A DNA stretch of 64,000 bases from Hydrangea macrophylla (GCA_033977485.1 CM066988.1:138856859-138920858); one strand, 5' to 3'; counted from the first letter of the stretch, positions 1 through 16,858 are shown. Notes: generated by a model not told the origin, from the sequence alone. Program-made: numbers and translations.

Positions 1-672
1 ATTAAGGAAGCCTCACGCCTTGCCAACTTGGCTACTACGTCCGCGGTGTTTAAAATATATATGTTCACGTTTCACTTGATATCAGAATTGTGTTGGCTTG
101 TAAAGCCCCAATTGTAAAGTAGTGAGTGTGTTTGTAAAAGTTTACAACTAGATCAGGTTCAATTTAAGTCTTATTTTTATCTAATTATTATGAGTTAGTT
201 TGACCCAACTTTAAAAGAGCTAAGCTCCAACTCCTATATATGCAAGGAATTGGCATCACCAAAACTTAGATTTTGTAAACCGGTTAATTTATGAACCACA
301 AAATCAGTTCTTTACTTTCCCAAATTAGCTCTTAAGTCAGAGGTGAACTCATATGTAAACAAAAAAAAATACACATACACCTAACTATTTAGAACTATTG
401 CTTTTTCTGAATCAACATGTTCATGTATCATCCAAACAACCTAATTGAAAACAGAAAATTGTTCTTGAAAAGAATTAAGATTTAAAAAAAAAAAAAAGTT
501 TGACTGATAAAGATAGACCAAAGTTTATTTTTAAAATGTCAATCCACCCCGTAAACTATTTTCCCCTTTTTCTTCTTCATAAACTATATTCCATCATATT
601 CCTTTTTTCTTGGACCATCATTTTCAGCATCACTACTGTCGTTGCAAAAAGTGTCGAAGCTATATGTTGATA
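1..672. other. AT-rich intergenic DNA, nothing recognised
   Basis: No coding potential or element with definable ends was seen. It holds short A-runs and low-complexity AT-rich DNA only. Confidence 0.5.
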
Positions 673-865
673 GGGAAATGCTAGATGGACTCCTAAATGC
701 ATAACCAAATGCACAACTAAGCTTAAAAATATTGGACCTCGTGCTGAAAAGTCTGTACACAAAAAAAGGGGTATAGAGTGTGCAAGTTTTTCAGCACGAA
801 ATCCAATATTTTTAAGTTTGATTGTGCATTTAATTGTGCATTTAGGAGTACATATTGCATTACTC
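673..865. mobile_element. Foldback MITE, 193 bp, Mutator-like
   Basis: The two halves are inverted copies of each other over about 80 bp (left end GGGAAATGCTAGATGGACTC; right end, read in reverse, GAGTAATGCAATATGTACTC). A 9-bp direct repeat ATGTTGATA flanks it at 64 positions into the line (664-672) and at 866-874. A 9-bp TSD with long inverted repeats fits a Mutator-type MITE. The short ORFs on both strands here are simply the palindrome and are not genes. The termini resemble those of the MITE at 23948-24132. Confidence 0.8.
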
Positions 866-874
866 ATGTTGATA

Positions 875-3136
875 AGTGGGTTTATCTGAACTTACTGAGA
901 TTTAGGAAGAAAAAAGTTACACACACAGCTATATGCTTTGAAAATATCCTACCTTTAGTTGACCCAACTTAAAAAAAAAAGGGTGTCAAATTTGTAATTT
1001 TATGAGGTTTAGGAAGCCCATATTGGGTAATTATCAAATATAGTTTCAATCAAATGAGTTATTAATGGATAAATAATTGTGTGGTTACACACATTGAAAA
1101 ATATGTATTTGAATGACGAGCCTATAATAATATATTTAATTAAAACATGAAAAATGGTTGCCCATGAATTTGCTGAACTTACTAAAATTTTCAAATGTTT
1201 GAGAGTCTGGCTTGAGGAGTACCCTCCCCAAGTTGCTCAGTTTGTAATGCTTGATTCCACTTCTACATAATAAAATACCCATGTTTTCGATTAAAAAAAA
1301 AATGATCGAAGGTAAGTGTGAAAGATGCCCTTTAGTCATGGAGAATTTTCTGTAAAGTAATGTTGATAATGAAAGTAGTTAAAGATTTTTTTTCTTCTAT
1401 TTATATTTTTAAGATTTAGAATATTTTTGTTAAAATTATATAAGACAATTTAGTGTGTAAAAGTTTTTTAAAATAGTGGATAACACCATTGAAAAAAATT
1501 TCTAACTACGCTACTGATTGCACATCATATACCATTAAAAATAATAAAATAAATGAAATAGATTTATTATGAATAGAAACACAAATAATGTTCAAGTTTA
1601 GAAAGGGTATATTCGTTATTTTAAGTTAAATTTGACATTGCAACATGTCTGACAGTCCGAGTTTTGAACTAGCCGGATATAGATATTAACACATAGTTTA
1701 TTTTCTTGTCAATAATAGTGTACACTACTTGATACATTGAGAAAGTTCACAAAATTTTAATTCTTAATACAAAGTCATGATATACTATCATACACTAACT
1801 TGTGTATTACATGTACATATATTAAGTTTATCAATTGCATGTAAAGTGACTGCTATATTTGCTCTAAAAAAATTATTTTAAAAGACTGTTATTTTTTTTC
1901 TAAAACAAATGGCCCTTTAATTTTTCTTGTTATAAAATCAAACATAAAAAGCCAAGTGATCGATCGATATTTATAAACACAGTCTAAAAATAATATAAAA
2001 AGGGACAGCTATTTCTTTGTGAAATCAAAAGGAAAAGAAAAGCAGGAAAAGAGTGTAAAATTTGGAAAATGACCAAAGAGTTTCTGGGTCGGCGTTGATA
2101 GTTAGATTTTTGAGATTCCGTTTGATTTAAGGAGGCTTATGATGGAGGACGGTGGTGGGAGGTTGTCGCTGTCAAAAACAAACCAACAAACAAACAAAAT
2201 AGGGGAGGAAAATTTAGGTGATTGAAAAAAGAAAGTAAAAGTTAGAGAGAGAGAGAGAATGGGTGTTGATGAAAACCTGAGGTTAGAGAGAGAAACAACT
2301 GTTGAATCCTCATTTTTATTTGTTTGACAATAGTGGGAACATGTCTAATTGAGTTTGGAATGGATATAGAAGTGAGATGAAGTTGAAGAGTTCTAACAAA
2401 AAAAAAAAGTGAGGTTGAAGAAATTAATGAGGAGCCGGATTGAGAAATACCAATTAGAAATGAATAAACTGATGTACTTTGGCCTTTGGTCTAGATTCAG
2501 TGTCATTTATTATATATTAGATTAAATATTGCAGTAAAGAAAACTTCTCATTTGGATATTCAACTTCTAATTGCTGACATAGGGAAGCATGATAGGTCAC
2601 TTTGCTGAATGACTTTTCAATATCTCTTTGTAAGTTTTTTTATGGGAAAAAAAAAAAAGGAAAACTGATTGTATGAAATGTCATATAAGAAAAAAGAAAA
2701 TCATGCATAATGCCAAGTGGCACATTGTGGGAAGGGATTTAGATTTGATCTTTATATAATAGATATAATAGATGTGTATTTTCTTTTTTCCGATATTAAT
2801 TTTTGTCACAAAAGTGGCTAAAGATACCAATTCATGAGAGACATTTTTGGCTAATACACAAGTAACTAGCAATGAAAGTGAACTAAACATTGATTATTCG
2901 TGGACAGAAAGGAATAGATTACCAAAGCGTTCAAAATCAATCGAGCAGAAAAGAAAAATGATAAAAATGAGCAACACCCTACATAAGTTCAAAGAAGCAA
3001 TAAAGAGCGTTAAGCTCTGAAAGAAAAGATGGAAGCAAGGAACTAAGTTGGTTGATAAAGATGGGTGTTGGAAATTGGGCAAAATTTCTCAAAGCTGGAA
3101 TGATGCCTGAGCTAGCCCTGCTCAAGCGGGCCCTCA
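875..3136. other. AT-rich intergenic DNA, nothing recognised
   Basis: About 2.2 kb without a convincing gene or element end. There is a short GA run near 2247-2258. Small ORFs in this stretch lack codon structure and any recognisable similarity. Confidence 0.5.
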
Positions 3137-3144
3137 GGAGAAGC

Positions 3145-3666
3145 TAGGGATGGCAACGGGGCGGGTATGGGACGGGGCCCCCATACCCCGCCCCCGCTCC
3201 GCTTCAGTAAACCCTCCCCCGCCCCCGCCCCGCCCCGCCCCGCATAGTGCTCTCCCCGCCCCCGGGGTCCCCGACCCCGCCCCGCCTCGATTATGTTTTT
3301 TTTTTTTTTGGTACACAAATTAAAAAAGCAAATTTCTAAATGCATTTTTTTCTCTAATAGTGCAGTTTTTTTTTAACTTACCCAATTAGTTCTCTAATAG
3401 TGCAGTTTTTTTTTTTTAAATGGTAATATACATAACTATTGAGGGGTAAAAATATAAATACAAGTATATTCGGGGCGGGGCGGGGCGGGGCGGGTTTTTT
3501 GACCCTACCCCGACCCCGACCCCGACCCGACCCCGACCCGGGTTTTGAAAATCTCCCCCATACCCGCCCCTAACCCTATTAAGCCCCCCCATACCCTACC
3601 TATTAGGGGCGGGGCGGGGCGGGGCGGGGCGGGGAACCCGAAAAACCCACCCCATTGCCATCCCTA
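3145..3666. mobile_element. Non-autonomous hAT element with C/G-rich arrays
   Basis: Terminal inverted repeats TAGGGATGGCAA / TTGCCATCCCTA are flanked by the 8-bp duplication GGAGAAGC (3137-3144 and 3667-3674), the hAT signature. The interior has no ORF of its own. It has two blocks built from CCCCG/CGGGG units (about 3163-3285 and 3472-3635) around an AT-rich centre, so single strands could form G-quadruplexes and the blocks pair with each other. The arginine/glycine-rich ORFs read from the minus strand are artefacts of this repeat. Confidence 0.85.
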
Positions 3667-3861
3667 GGAGAAGCTGGAAAGAGATTGGAAATTGGAATGT
3701 CGCCCGCACAATGATCCGGGAGAGTGGGTCCTGTCCGAGTAGCCGCGCGAGCGAGAATGGGAAATCTAGGCTAGAGGCAGCTTTCCTAAGTTGATTAGGA
3801 GAGCACTTTGGGGATAGTTTCCAAAGTTGATTGGTCTTCTAAAGGTGAAGGTTTCTTAATA

Positions 3862-5475
3862 TACTACAATAAAATAGGCCTTTAAAGACATTAAAAAAAA
3901 AGTGTTGCAATAGGTTATAAAATGTATCACTAGTTGTTAAACCAACACTTACCTAAGTGTCATAATAGGTGCTGTCGCTAAGCCTTGTTGCGACACTTAC
4001 CCAAGTGTTGGTAAAACCGTCGATAAATGTTACTTTGCAACGATAGAGAAAAAGTGTCATTAAATGTGTCACTAAATGTTAGTTTTGAAGTGACATATAT
4101 TTGTAGGGGTGGGCATTCGGTCGGTTCTGTTCGGTTTGAAGAAGTTCGGTTCGGTTTGGATTCGGTTCGGTTTGAGAAAATGTCAACTGTTAACTGACCG
4201 AAATGAAATTCGGTTGGTTCAGTTCGGTTAACTAAATTAGTAATTCAGTTCGGTTTTTAAAATTCAGTTAACCGGAATTATATATATACATAAAATAAAA
4301 TAAAAACTAAATGTGATTTTTTAAATCATCAAAACTAAGAAATCTGTGAAAATGAAAATAAAAATAAAATAAAAATTCTAGATCAACACCTCTTAACATA
4401 TACAAAATGGAAACTAATCTGAGTTAAAAAAAAATTAAAAAATCTAAATGGATACCAAAGCTCAGACACGAAAACAAACATATATACATATGTATATATA
4501 TATACATACCAAACCTCTTGATACCAAAGGTCCAAAGCTCTTACCTCTTGATCTGATGTAATACACAGATTTGTTGACTTGTAGTGCAGAGAGAGAGAGA
4601 GAGAGATCTGCTCAGAATTTGAACAAGTTTGCTCGAATAAGCCCAGATATGATGACTTGTAGTGCAGAGAGAGAGAGATCTCCAACAAGCCAAAACCAAA
4701 TCACAAGTGTTTTGCTCTATAACACAAAAAATGCCCCACTGGAAAAACATGGCCAAACATCCAACCAAATACAACTCCACAATCTGAAATCAATTAACTC
4801 ACAAGAACAATTACAACCCCCACAAATTAGTGCGGTCGTCCAGTCGGCGGTCATCTCGCCATCGTGAGGTCAGGGACGACGGAACGTCGTCTTCGTGAGG
4901 TCGTGAGTGGTCGTCGTTAGCTGGGTGGGGAGGCGCAGCCAGTGAGGTGACTGGTGGTGGTGACATGGTGTGACCGTGTGAGTGTGATGTCTCCGCCGGC
5001 GGCTGGCCGCTGGTGTGGTGACTGGTGAAGTGAAGACTGAAGAGTGAAGAGGTGAAGAGGAAGAGATGTGGTGTGCGGCGCTGTTGAGTCCTCTCCACAG
5101 AAGTCAGATAAAAAATGAAGAGAAAGAGAAAGCATGTGTTTTATTTGCCCTAATATTCTCGGTGGTATATATATCATTTACACAATTCGGTCTTCGGTTC
5201 GGTTCGGTTTTCACAAGTGGTACCGAAAACCGAACCGATTTAGTTAGAACAGTTCGGTTTCAGCCTGTATTTAGTTTAGTTCGGTTCATAACTGAACCGA
5301 ATTGACTATTTTATTTCGGTTCGGTTAAAAAATTCGGTTAACTGAACTGTTTGCCCACCCCTATATATTTGTGAGTAATGACAACACAAAAGTGTCATTA
5401 GAACTGTCACTAGAAGCTACTTGTTATATTTGTGTCGCTATGAGTGTCATTAGAAATTGCACCAATTTTTTTTCC
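3862..5475. repeat. Possible CACTA-type remnant split by a hAT element
   Basis: Around the hAT insertion at 4104-5363 both flanks repeat the motif AGTGTCATTA / GTGTCACTA in both orientations (3900-4095 and 5372-5460). The left start, ACTACAATAAAATAGGCCTT, resembles the ends of plant CACTA elements followed by subterminal repeats. No matching right terminus or 3-bp TSD was found, so the assignment is tentative. Confidence 0.35.
4104..5363. mobile_element. Non-autonomous hAT element, 1.26 kb
   Basis: Ends TAGGGGTGGGCA and TGCCCACCCCTA are inverted repeats, flanked by the exact 8-bp TSD TATATTTG (4096-4103 and 5364-5371). Each end continues into a block of degenerate TTCGGTTCGG repeats (4117-4265 and 5186-5345). 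The centre (about 4383-5150) is unique-looking DNA holding two copies of a GACTTGTAGTGCAGAGAGAG segment and no transposase. It disrupts the older repeat at 3862-5475. Confidence 0.85.
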
Positions 5476-5586
5476 CTAAGAGTTTGTAATACCTTGTATT
5501 TTCAGATGTTCATTTATAAATGCAATTTAATGTATATATGACTTAATCTTTGATCCTTACCCTTCTGTTGGTAAATTTTGTGTCCC

Positions 5587-5745
5587 AATTGATTGAAACA
5601 ATTCCCAATCGATCGCCAACTTTGACTCTCAATTGGTTACCCATTTTCCTAATCGATTGTCTTTGCCGACATCACCAATCGATTGCCTTTATAGATATTT
5701 GATACCAATCGATTGAGACCTAGTCCCAATCGATTGCCATACAGC
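5587..5745. repeat. Cluster of CAATCGATTG-type palindromes
   Basis: About eight occurrences of variants of the 10-bp palindrome CAATCGATTG (CCAATCGATTGCC, CCTAATCGATTG and others) occur at irregular 15-25 bp spacing. There is no flanking TSD. The arrangement resembles the ATCGAT-centred clusters in the Ty3 LTRs at 29221 and 37566, so this may be part of an old LTR, but that is inference. Confidence 0.5.
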
Positions 5746-5892
5746 TGAACTTGGTCTCCAAGTTTGCTTTGGGTTTTGACGTGTGACACTTCATTTCTTT
5801 ATATATATGAGTTCATTTCGTGGGTTATGGTTGTTTTGACAGTCTTGAGAGAGAGAGAGAGAGAGAGAGATGTCATGTATACATATATATAT

Positions 5893-6640
5893 TGTCACAC
5901 CCCAACCCGCCCTGGACGGATTAGGACACGTGTAACAATGCTACAAGCGCCAAATTACACTAATTAGTAAGGAAACATGTAAATTGTTAAGAATAGCATG
6001 AGTTAAACAATATAAAAGATCTTTATTGTGACAAAACAGCCTCAAGGGCAAAATGGTAATTTAAAAAATATAGTAAAATTTTATACCAAAATATAGGTCT
6101 TTGAGTCCCAATTCCAACACAAAAAATGGTGTGCGAATCCGAGTTTTCTAGAAAGAGTACGTGCTGTAAAATTTGTAAGTGGATCGATCCTCCCTTTAGC
6201 CCAGATCGATCCATTTCAGCATTTCTTCCACAGAATGTCCTCCAAAACATACGAATCGATCCACCCTTTAACCCGGATCGATCTGGGTTCTGCAGAGTGC
6301 AATTCTACTGCTAAAAACCCATATTAAGTTGGTTATCGATCTTAGGATAACAAAAAGTTAATGGTTGGTTATGGCGATTGGAATAAAAAGAAGATGCTAT
6401 TTAGTAGAACTTAACTTATGTCTTCATAAGCTTGTTATTACTTCATAAATTGAATGTATTATACTTTGATGTATTGTAAACTTTGTCAAAACTCAAAAAC
6501 TAAAATAAAAAATATTGGGAGTTTCTAAATTTTAAGAGGAGGCTTAAATATAAAAAAATATATTTTTTAGGTATATAAAAAAAAAAATTAAAAATCATAG
6601 AGGGCTTAAGCCCCCTTGCTCCTCGATACATCCTCCCCTA
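5893..6640. mobile_element. Possible LTR fragment
   Basis: It starts with TGTCACACCCCAACCCG, like the ends of many plant Ty3/gypsy LTRs, and contains GGATCGATCC-type palindromes at 6182-6290. No second end or TSD could be found, so limits and strand are uncertain. The short ORFs are not supported as genes. Confidence 0.35.
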
Positions 6641-6981
6641 GTGACCTGGCGGTGGTGGTCCACTTTGTGTTTGGATTCTTTGATTGGCAATTTGGCACGT
6701 CTCAAGACTAATGTCTCACCTTTTAAATGACTAAAATACATAACTATAATTAAGATAAAATCTCATATAATCTTACTATATTTTTTGTCCCAGGGAAAGA
6801 AAAACATTCACTTCTTATGAATCTATGATAGAGTCTCAGAGAGATAAACTGTGGTTAGGGGCTAATATGATCATAATTTGTCCGCAGAGTGTTTCCTATT
6901 GGATACGCACTTCGTTGTTCTGGCCACATTAATCAAACGACTCAGATCAAAATGCAAATTATATGATATTGACATAATTAA

Positions 6982-7114
6982 GGGAATTGATTTTGGCACT
7001 CCAAAAGTTAATAATGGCACTCCATGCAGTGTATTAACTGTATAGTATTACATGCACTGGATGTGGTACAATGGAGTGCCAATGGTAACTTTTGGAGTGC
7101 CAAAATCAATTCCC
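6982..7114. mobile_element. Foldback MITE, 133 bp
   Basis: Inverted ends GGGAATTGATTTTGGCACTC and its complement at the right side, with a further internal inverted pair around TGGCACTCCA / TGGAGTGCCA. The 8-bp direct repeat ATAATTAA flanks it (6974-6981, 7115-7122). An 8-bp TSD fits hAT better than Mutator, though the ends are not typical. The neighbouring MULE at 7128 begins five bases after this TSD. Confidence 0.75.
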
Positions 7115-7449
7115 ATAATTAATTATCGGGTAAATTATATTTTATACCCTTTTAGTTTGAGCTGAGTTTCAAAATTGTCCCTCTAGTTTTGATTTCACCA
7201 ATTTACTCCTCCAACTTTCAAAACCAACTCAATGTGATCCATCCGTTAAAATAAGTCACGGAAGGAGACGGAACTTTGACTTTCCACCTATTTGTCATTT
7301 TCTCTCCTTTCTTTGCCATCCCTCTGCATCTCTCTCACTCTCTCTCAAGCCCCATATCCATTTTCTCACAAACCAAAACCATTCACTCATAAACACAACC
7401 CAAAAGACAACCCAAAAGACAACAGTAACATCAAGTAGTAATAGATTTG

Positions 7450-7588
7450 GCTTTAAGAAACATACTCTAGTTGCTCAGAAATTCCAATAGGAGTTTCAAG
7501 CTTAAGATTTGGCTTTAAGAAACATACTCTAGTCACAGGCAGTTCTTTGGAGTATTTTTCCTTTATGAATGCAATTGCTTCCTCAAGC
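7450..7588 (-). pseudogene. Unidentified captured exon-like segment
   Basis: On the minus strand about 42 codons are open, beginning EEAIAFIKEKYSKELPVTRV, followed by a stop. Just upstream is CCACTATAG, which could be a 3' splice site with a T-rich tract before it. A 30-bp piece of this segment (around AGATTTGGCTTTAAGAAACA) is repeated about 65 bp away, suggesting a small internal duplication. I do not recognise the protein. It looks like an exon from a gene other than the receptor kinase next to it. Confidence 0.35.
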
Positions 7589-7679
7589 TATAGTGGACAT
7601 GTAAAAGAATTCAGGGCCAATTAAAATATTGTAGAAATTGCAATTGCAATTTCCATCACGGTTTTGCTAAATTATCAGT

Positions 7680-8132
7680 TGATATATGCCTTCTTCTGAT
7701 ATGTAACTCTTAAGTCTCAACCATATACACAGAGCACTAAAACCCAGCACCAAGCTCAACAACCCACTGCCCAATTCGACCTCCACAATGGCCAAAATTG
7801 ACAACCCTCAACTCTTCAATGTCGGTAAACGGTACCCATAAAGACCCTTATTGCCCACATACGAGCTCGCATTGAACCTGGTCACCGGAATTCGACCGGA
7901 TATCCTATTATTAAAGACATCTAGAACTCAGAGCCAAATTAGAAGGTCGAGTTGGGTCAGAATCGGATCGTCGGAAGGTTATTCTAGGAGACCTGTAACG
8001 TTGAGGTAGGTGCAAAGGACGATGTTTGGGAGAATTTCGCTTGAGATGCGATTTCCAGAGAGGTTGAGGACGATGAGGTTGACGAGGTACGGTAGGTCGG
8101 TGGGGAGGGATTGGAGATTGATACAGTTGGAG
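7680..8132 (-). pseudogene. LRR receptor-like kinase fragment (BIR-like)
   Basis: Read on the minus strand, the segment gives in order: an LRR stretch ([20 protein letters not shown], then [17 protein letters not shown] and LCTYLNV) at about 8132-8000; a further LRR piece (ILTQLDLLIWL) with an in-frame stop; FNASSYVGNKGLYGY at about 7880-7840, the usual end of the LRR domain; and a hydrophobic segment (LGSGLLSLVLGFSALCIWLR) that matches a membrane anchor. This order is that of LRR receptor-like proteins such as the BIR subgroup. Frame shifts and stops separate the pieces and no kinase domain is present, so it is a captured, non-functional fragment. Confidence 0.75.
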
Positions 8133-8593
8133 ATGAAAAGGGAGGGGAAGGGGAAGGGGAAGGGGAAGGGGAAGGGGAGGGGGGAGTGTGCGATTTAGAG
8201 AGAAAAAGAGTGCTCGCTTGTGAGGATATGGATATGGGGAGTGAGAGAGAGAGAGAGTCAAGAGGGATGGCAAAGTTAGGAGAGAGAATTACAGAGAAGT
8301 GGAAAGTCAAAATTCCGTCTCCTTCCGTGACTTATTTTAACAAATGGAACACATTGAGTTGGTTTTGAAAGTTGGAGGAGTAAATTGGCGAAATTAAAAC
8401 TAGAGGGACCATTTTGAAACTTTGTCTAAACTACAAGGGTATAAAATATAATTTACCTTTAATTATCATGAAAGTAATAATCTGACGTGGCAATATTATC
8501 CCCAGATTTTTTGGCACCATGTTGTATAGTCGTTGCCCTAAGCACAGAGTTACTCTTCTTTCTCTCTCTTGGAGTCGCTTTCTTTATCTTTAC

Positions 8594-14355
<5,762 letters not shown>

Positions 14356-14399
14356 GGAGAAAATATTTATGCAGGTACAGTTTTCAGTTCTGAAAGTAA

Positions 14400-16530
14400 C
14401 GTAAGATGTGTGTACAGTTTTGTTTTCTAGATTGCAAGTAATTCATTCAAACTGACTGCAGATTTTATTTTTCGCTAGTAATTTGTGTCTGCTGTTCCTC
14501 AAACTAAATGGGTCATCTGCTCGCAACCTCTGTGATCATGAACGAATTGAGCTCACAATTTACTCGGTTTGGTCCAGAACTACCTGAACCAAACGTGACC
14601 TGTATATTATCGGGTTGAGAACTTAAATGTTTACCTGCAGGAGTAAACTGCTGTCCCTGTTGAGACCAATAATGACTATATCAACGAAAATGTTAGCAAG
14701 AACAAGAATAGTGGACAATGATGATAATAAAGGAAGAAGAATACAAGGGGAAGAAAATAGTGCTTATTGAGTCGGCCACCCCTAGATGAAAACCTAGCAC
14801 AACCCACTTGTAATCAAGTTTATTTGGGTTATCCATATTTGTTCTGTTTACCGAAAACTTTTATGGATTAGTTTGGTGAGGATGAGTTTTAGGTCTGGAT
14901 CAGTTCCTAATTCTTATAAGGTATATAGGCAAAAAAGATCAGTTTTTGGGTTTTATTGTTTTCATTCTTTACAGGAAAGGCTTCTTAGGTTGATTACGTA
15001 GTGTGCATGGATCTCTAGTAATTGACTTCTTAGTAATTGTCTGAAGTACATTTTTTTAAGCCACCCCACCCCAAACATAAATTAGTGTGCTGCTTAGGTT
15101 TGATTTGGTAATTTACTGAGCTGTGATTACTTTATTTGAAGATTTTTTCCTAGCATGCGACTGACAATCTAAATGTTCTTATGTTTGTGGTTATTATAAT
15201 TAGATAATTTCAAGTAGTGTTTGGTGTTCTTGCTTTGTAGGATCTTGATACAACTGATATAACTTATATGTGATAATTCTTGTATGTCTTTTTTATTTGA
15301 TCTTTTAAGATTGCCATTGAAGGTTTATATTCCAATATAGATAGATTCATTGCTTTTTTTCTTTAATTTTTTTTTGATTGAGGGGCCCAAATCTGTATTA
15401 GAATCTTTGCTTATTCTGATGCATGGATGAAAGGGATGTTTAAGCTGTAATAATATTCTGTACTGATTGCATTCTTAGATATTACATCTGCTTGTGTTTG
15501 CAGGTGATTTTGGAGCAATTCCTGTTGTATTTTTGTATTTCAGTTAGAATTTTGATCCACCCCCCCACCCCGTGTGTTATCGTAGACCCGTCTTTTTTCT
15601 TCGCATGAAAATGGGCATACAATGTTTAGGCATTGAAAAGATATACATTGTACCAAGCAATTTTAATTTTTAAATATAGATTATATGTATACATATTGTT
15701 GCAGATGTGAGCTGAAATGCTGAAACTACTTTTCATACTGGAAACAACAGAAATTCTTTTTTGGTCTGTGGTTATGAAACATTTTGAGGCACCTACCAGT
15801 TATCTTTGCTGTTATAGATTTTATGCCTTTAGAATAAAGGACTTACTGATTTAGTGGGTGCTAAGTTGCTAACAGTGGACAGGCCTGATAGGGACTCCCT
15901 GCAGTCCACATTTCAAGAAATGGTCAATGGTGAATGTGTTATTAGAATAATTCTTTACTTTTTTAAATTTGAATCCCAAATTTGTATCCAAAATGCTTAA
16001 AAGTCGTTTCATACGTTGTGGCAGTGATTGGTGGTATCACATATCATTGCATGCGTACAACTGACTGCATTTGATAATCATATTTGGAGTTCAAAATTTG
16101 GGAAGTATATGTGTTGTGAAGGCTGGTACTACATTTTAAGGGCATTTTTTGGGATTTAGGATTCTCGGCTGCACCCAAAGTTGCTTCAAACTCGGTAGTA
16201 CTACTTTTTTTATTCTTTTTTTTTTTTTTTTTTTTTTTGTGTAAAATAGAAAAAAAGTCAAATTTTGGTGTGCTGTTTTGGCAAACCATTTAGGATTCTT
16301 GGCTGCACCCAAAGTTGCTTCAAATTCTGTAGTACTACTTTTTTTACTTTTTTTTTTCTTTCTAAAGTGTCAAGTATTTAATATCTCTTCACTAAGTTTG
16401 AAAATTCTTTGGTCGTTAAAAACTCAATCTACGACCCCTTTATTTTTTTGTGTTCTTTTTCTTTGTCAACTATGATTGTCACTCAACGACAAATCAGACT
16501 GTTGAATTCACCCCATTTGAATTGGTCATC
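14400..16530. other. PRMT10 3' flank, no further gene seen
   Basis: T-rich DNA holding the possible 3' UTR of PRMT10. Near 16160-16215 and 16292-16345 a segment of about 50 bp (GGCTGCACCCAAAGTTGCTT) is directly repeated about 130 bp apart, each followed by a poly-T run. No ORF here looks genuine. Confidence 0.5.
15833..15838 (+). terminator. Candidate PRMT10 polyadenylation signal
   Basis: AATAAA in T-rich DNA about 1.5 kb past the stop codon. If it is the real 3' end, the long 3' region may contain an intron, since a donor-like CAGGTACAG follows the stop at about 14373 and an acceptor-like TTTGCAG lies at about 15504. No transcript evidence is available. Confidence 0.3.
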
Positions 16531-16537
16531 ACTTAAA

Positions 16538-16676
16538 CACACACACACACACACACAACCCCCCCCCCCCCCCCCCCCCCCCCCTCTCTCTCTCTCTTTC
16601 TCTCTCACTCAGAATTGGAATTGGTCAGCCATTTGGACCTCCTCTCTCTCTCTCTCTCTCTCTCTCCTCTTCCCAT
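16538..16676. repeat. Compound microsatellite (CA)n, poly-C, (CT)n
   Basis: ACACAC repeats, a run of about 26 C, then two CT runs separated by a short unique stretch. Length in such runs is prone to sequencing and assembly error. Confidence 0.9.
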
Positions 16677-16730
16677 ATGACCAAAGACTAGTCTAAGTAG
16701 AAAACTCGATTTCCCCAATCAAATTTCAAC

Positions 16731-16858
16731 TCTCTCTCTCTCTCTCCCCTCAAATCCAAACACTAAGGCAATTCTTCTCTCTCTCTCCCCTCAAATCCAA
16801 ACACTAAGGCAATTCTTCTCTCTCTCTCCCCTCAAATCCAAACACTAAGGCAATTCTT
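16731..16858. repeat. 41-bp tandem repeat, three copies
   Basis: Three near-identical units with the core CCCCTCAAATCCAAACACTA and a CT-rich spacer, at a period of 41 bp (CAAATCC starts at 16751, 16792 and 16833). It adjoins the CT microsatellites, suggesting local slippage or unequal exchange. Confidence 0.9.

Larger units (their letters stand above)
7128..8458 (-). mobile_element. Pack-MULE carrying LRR receptor kinase pieces
   Basis: The ends are imperfect inverted repeats of about 170 bp starting GGGTAAATTATATTTTATAC, flanked by the 9-bp TSD TTAATTATC (7119-7127 and 8459-8467), as expected for a Mutator-like element. No transposase is present. The interior instead holds host-gene-like exon pieces on the minus strand (separate entries at 7450-7588 and 7680-8132). 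A (GGGGAA)n run lies at 8141-8180. The element ends 135 bp before the PRMT10 start codon, so it forms most of that gene's proximal upstream DNA. Confidence 0.85.

Noticed and set aside
3112..3345. Gly/Arg-rich minus-strand ORFs
   Set aside because: They are translations of the CCCCG repeat of a hAT MITE.
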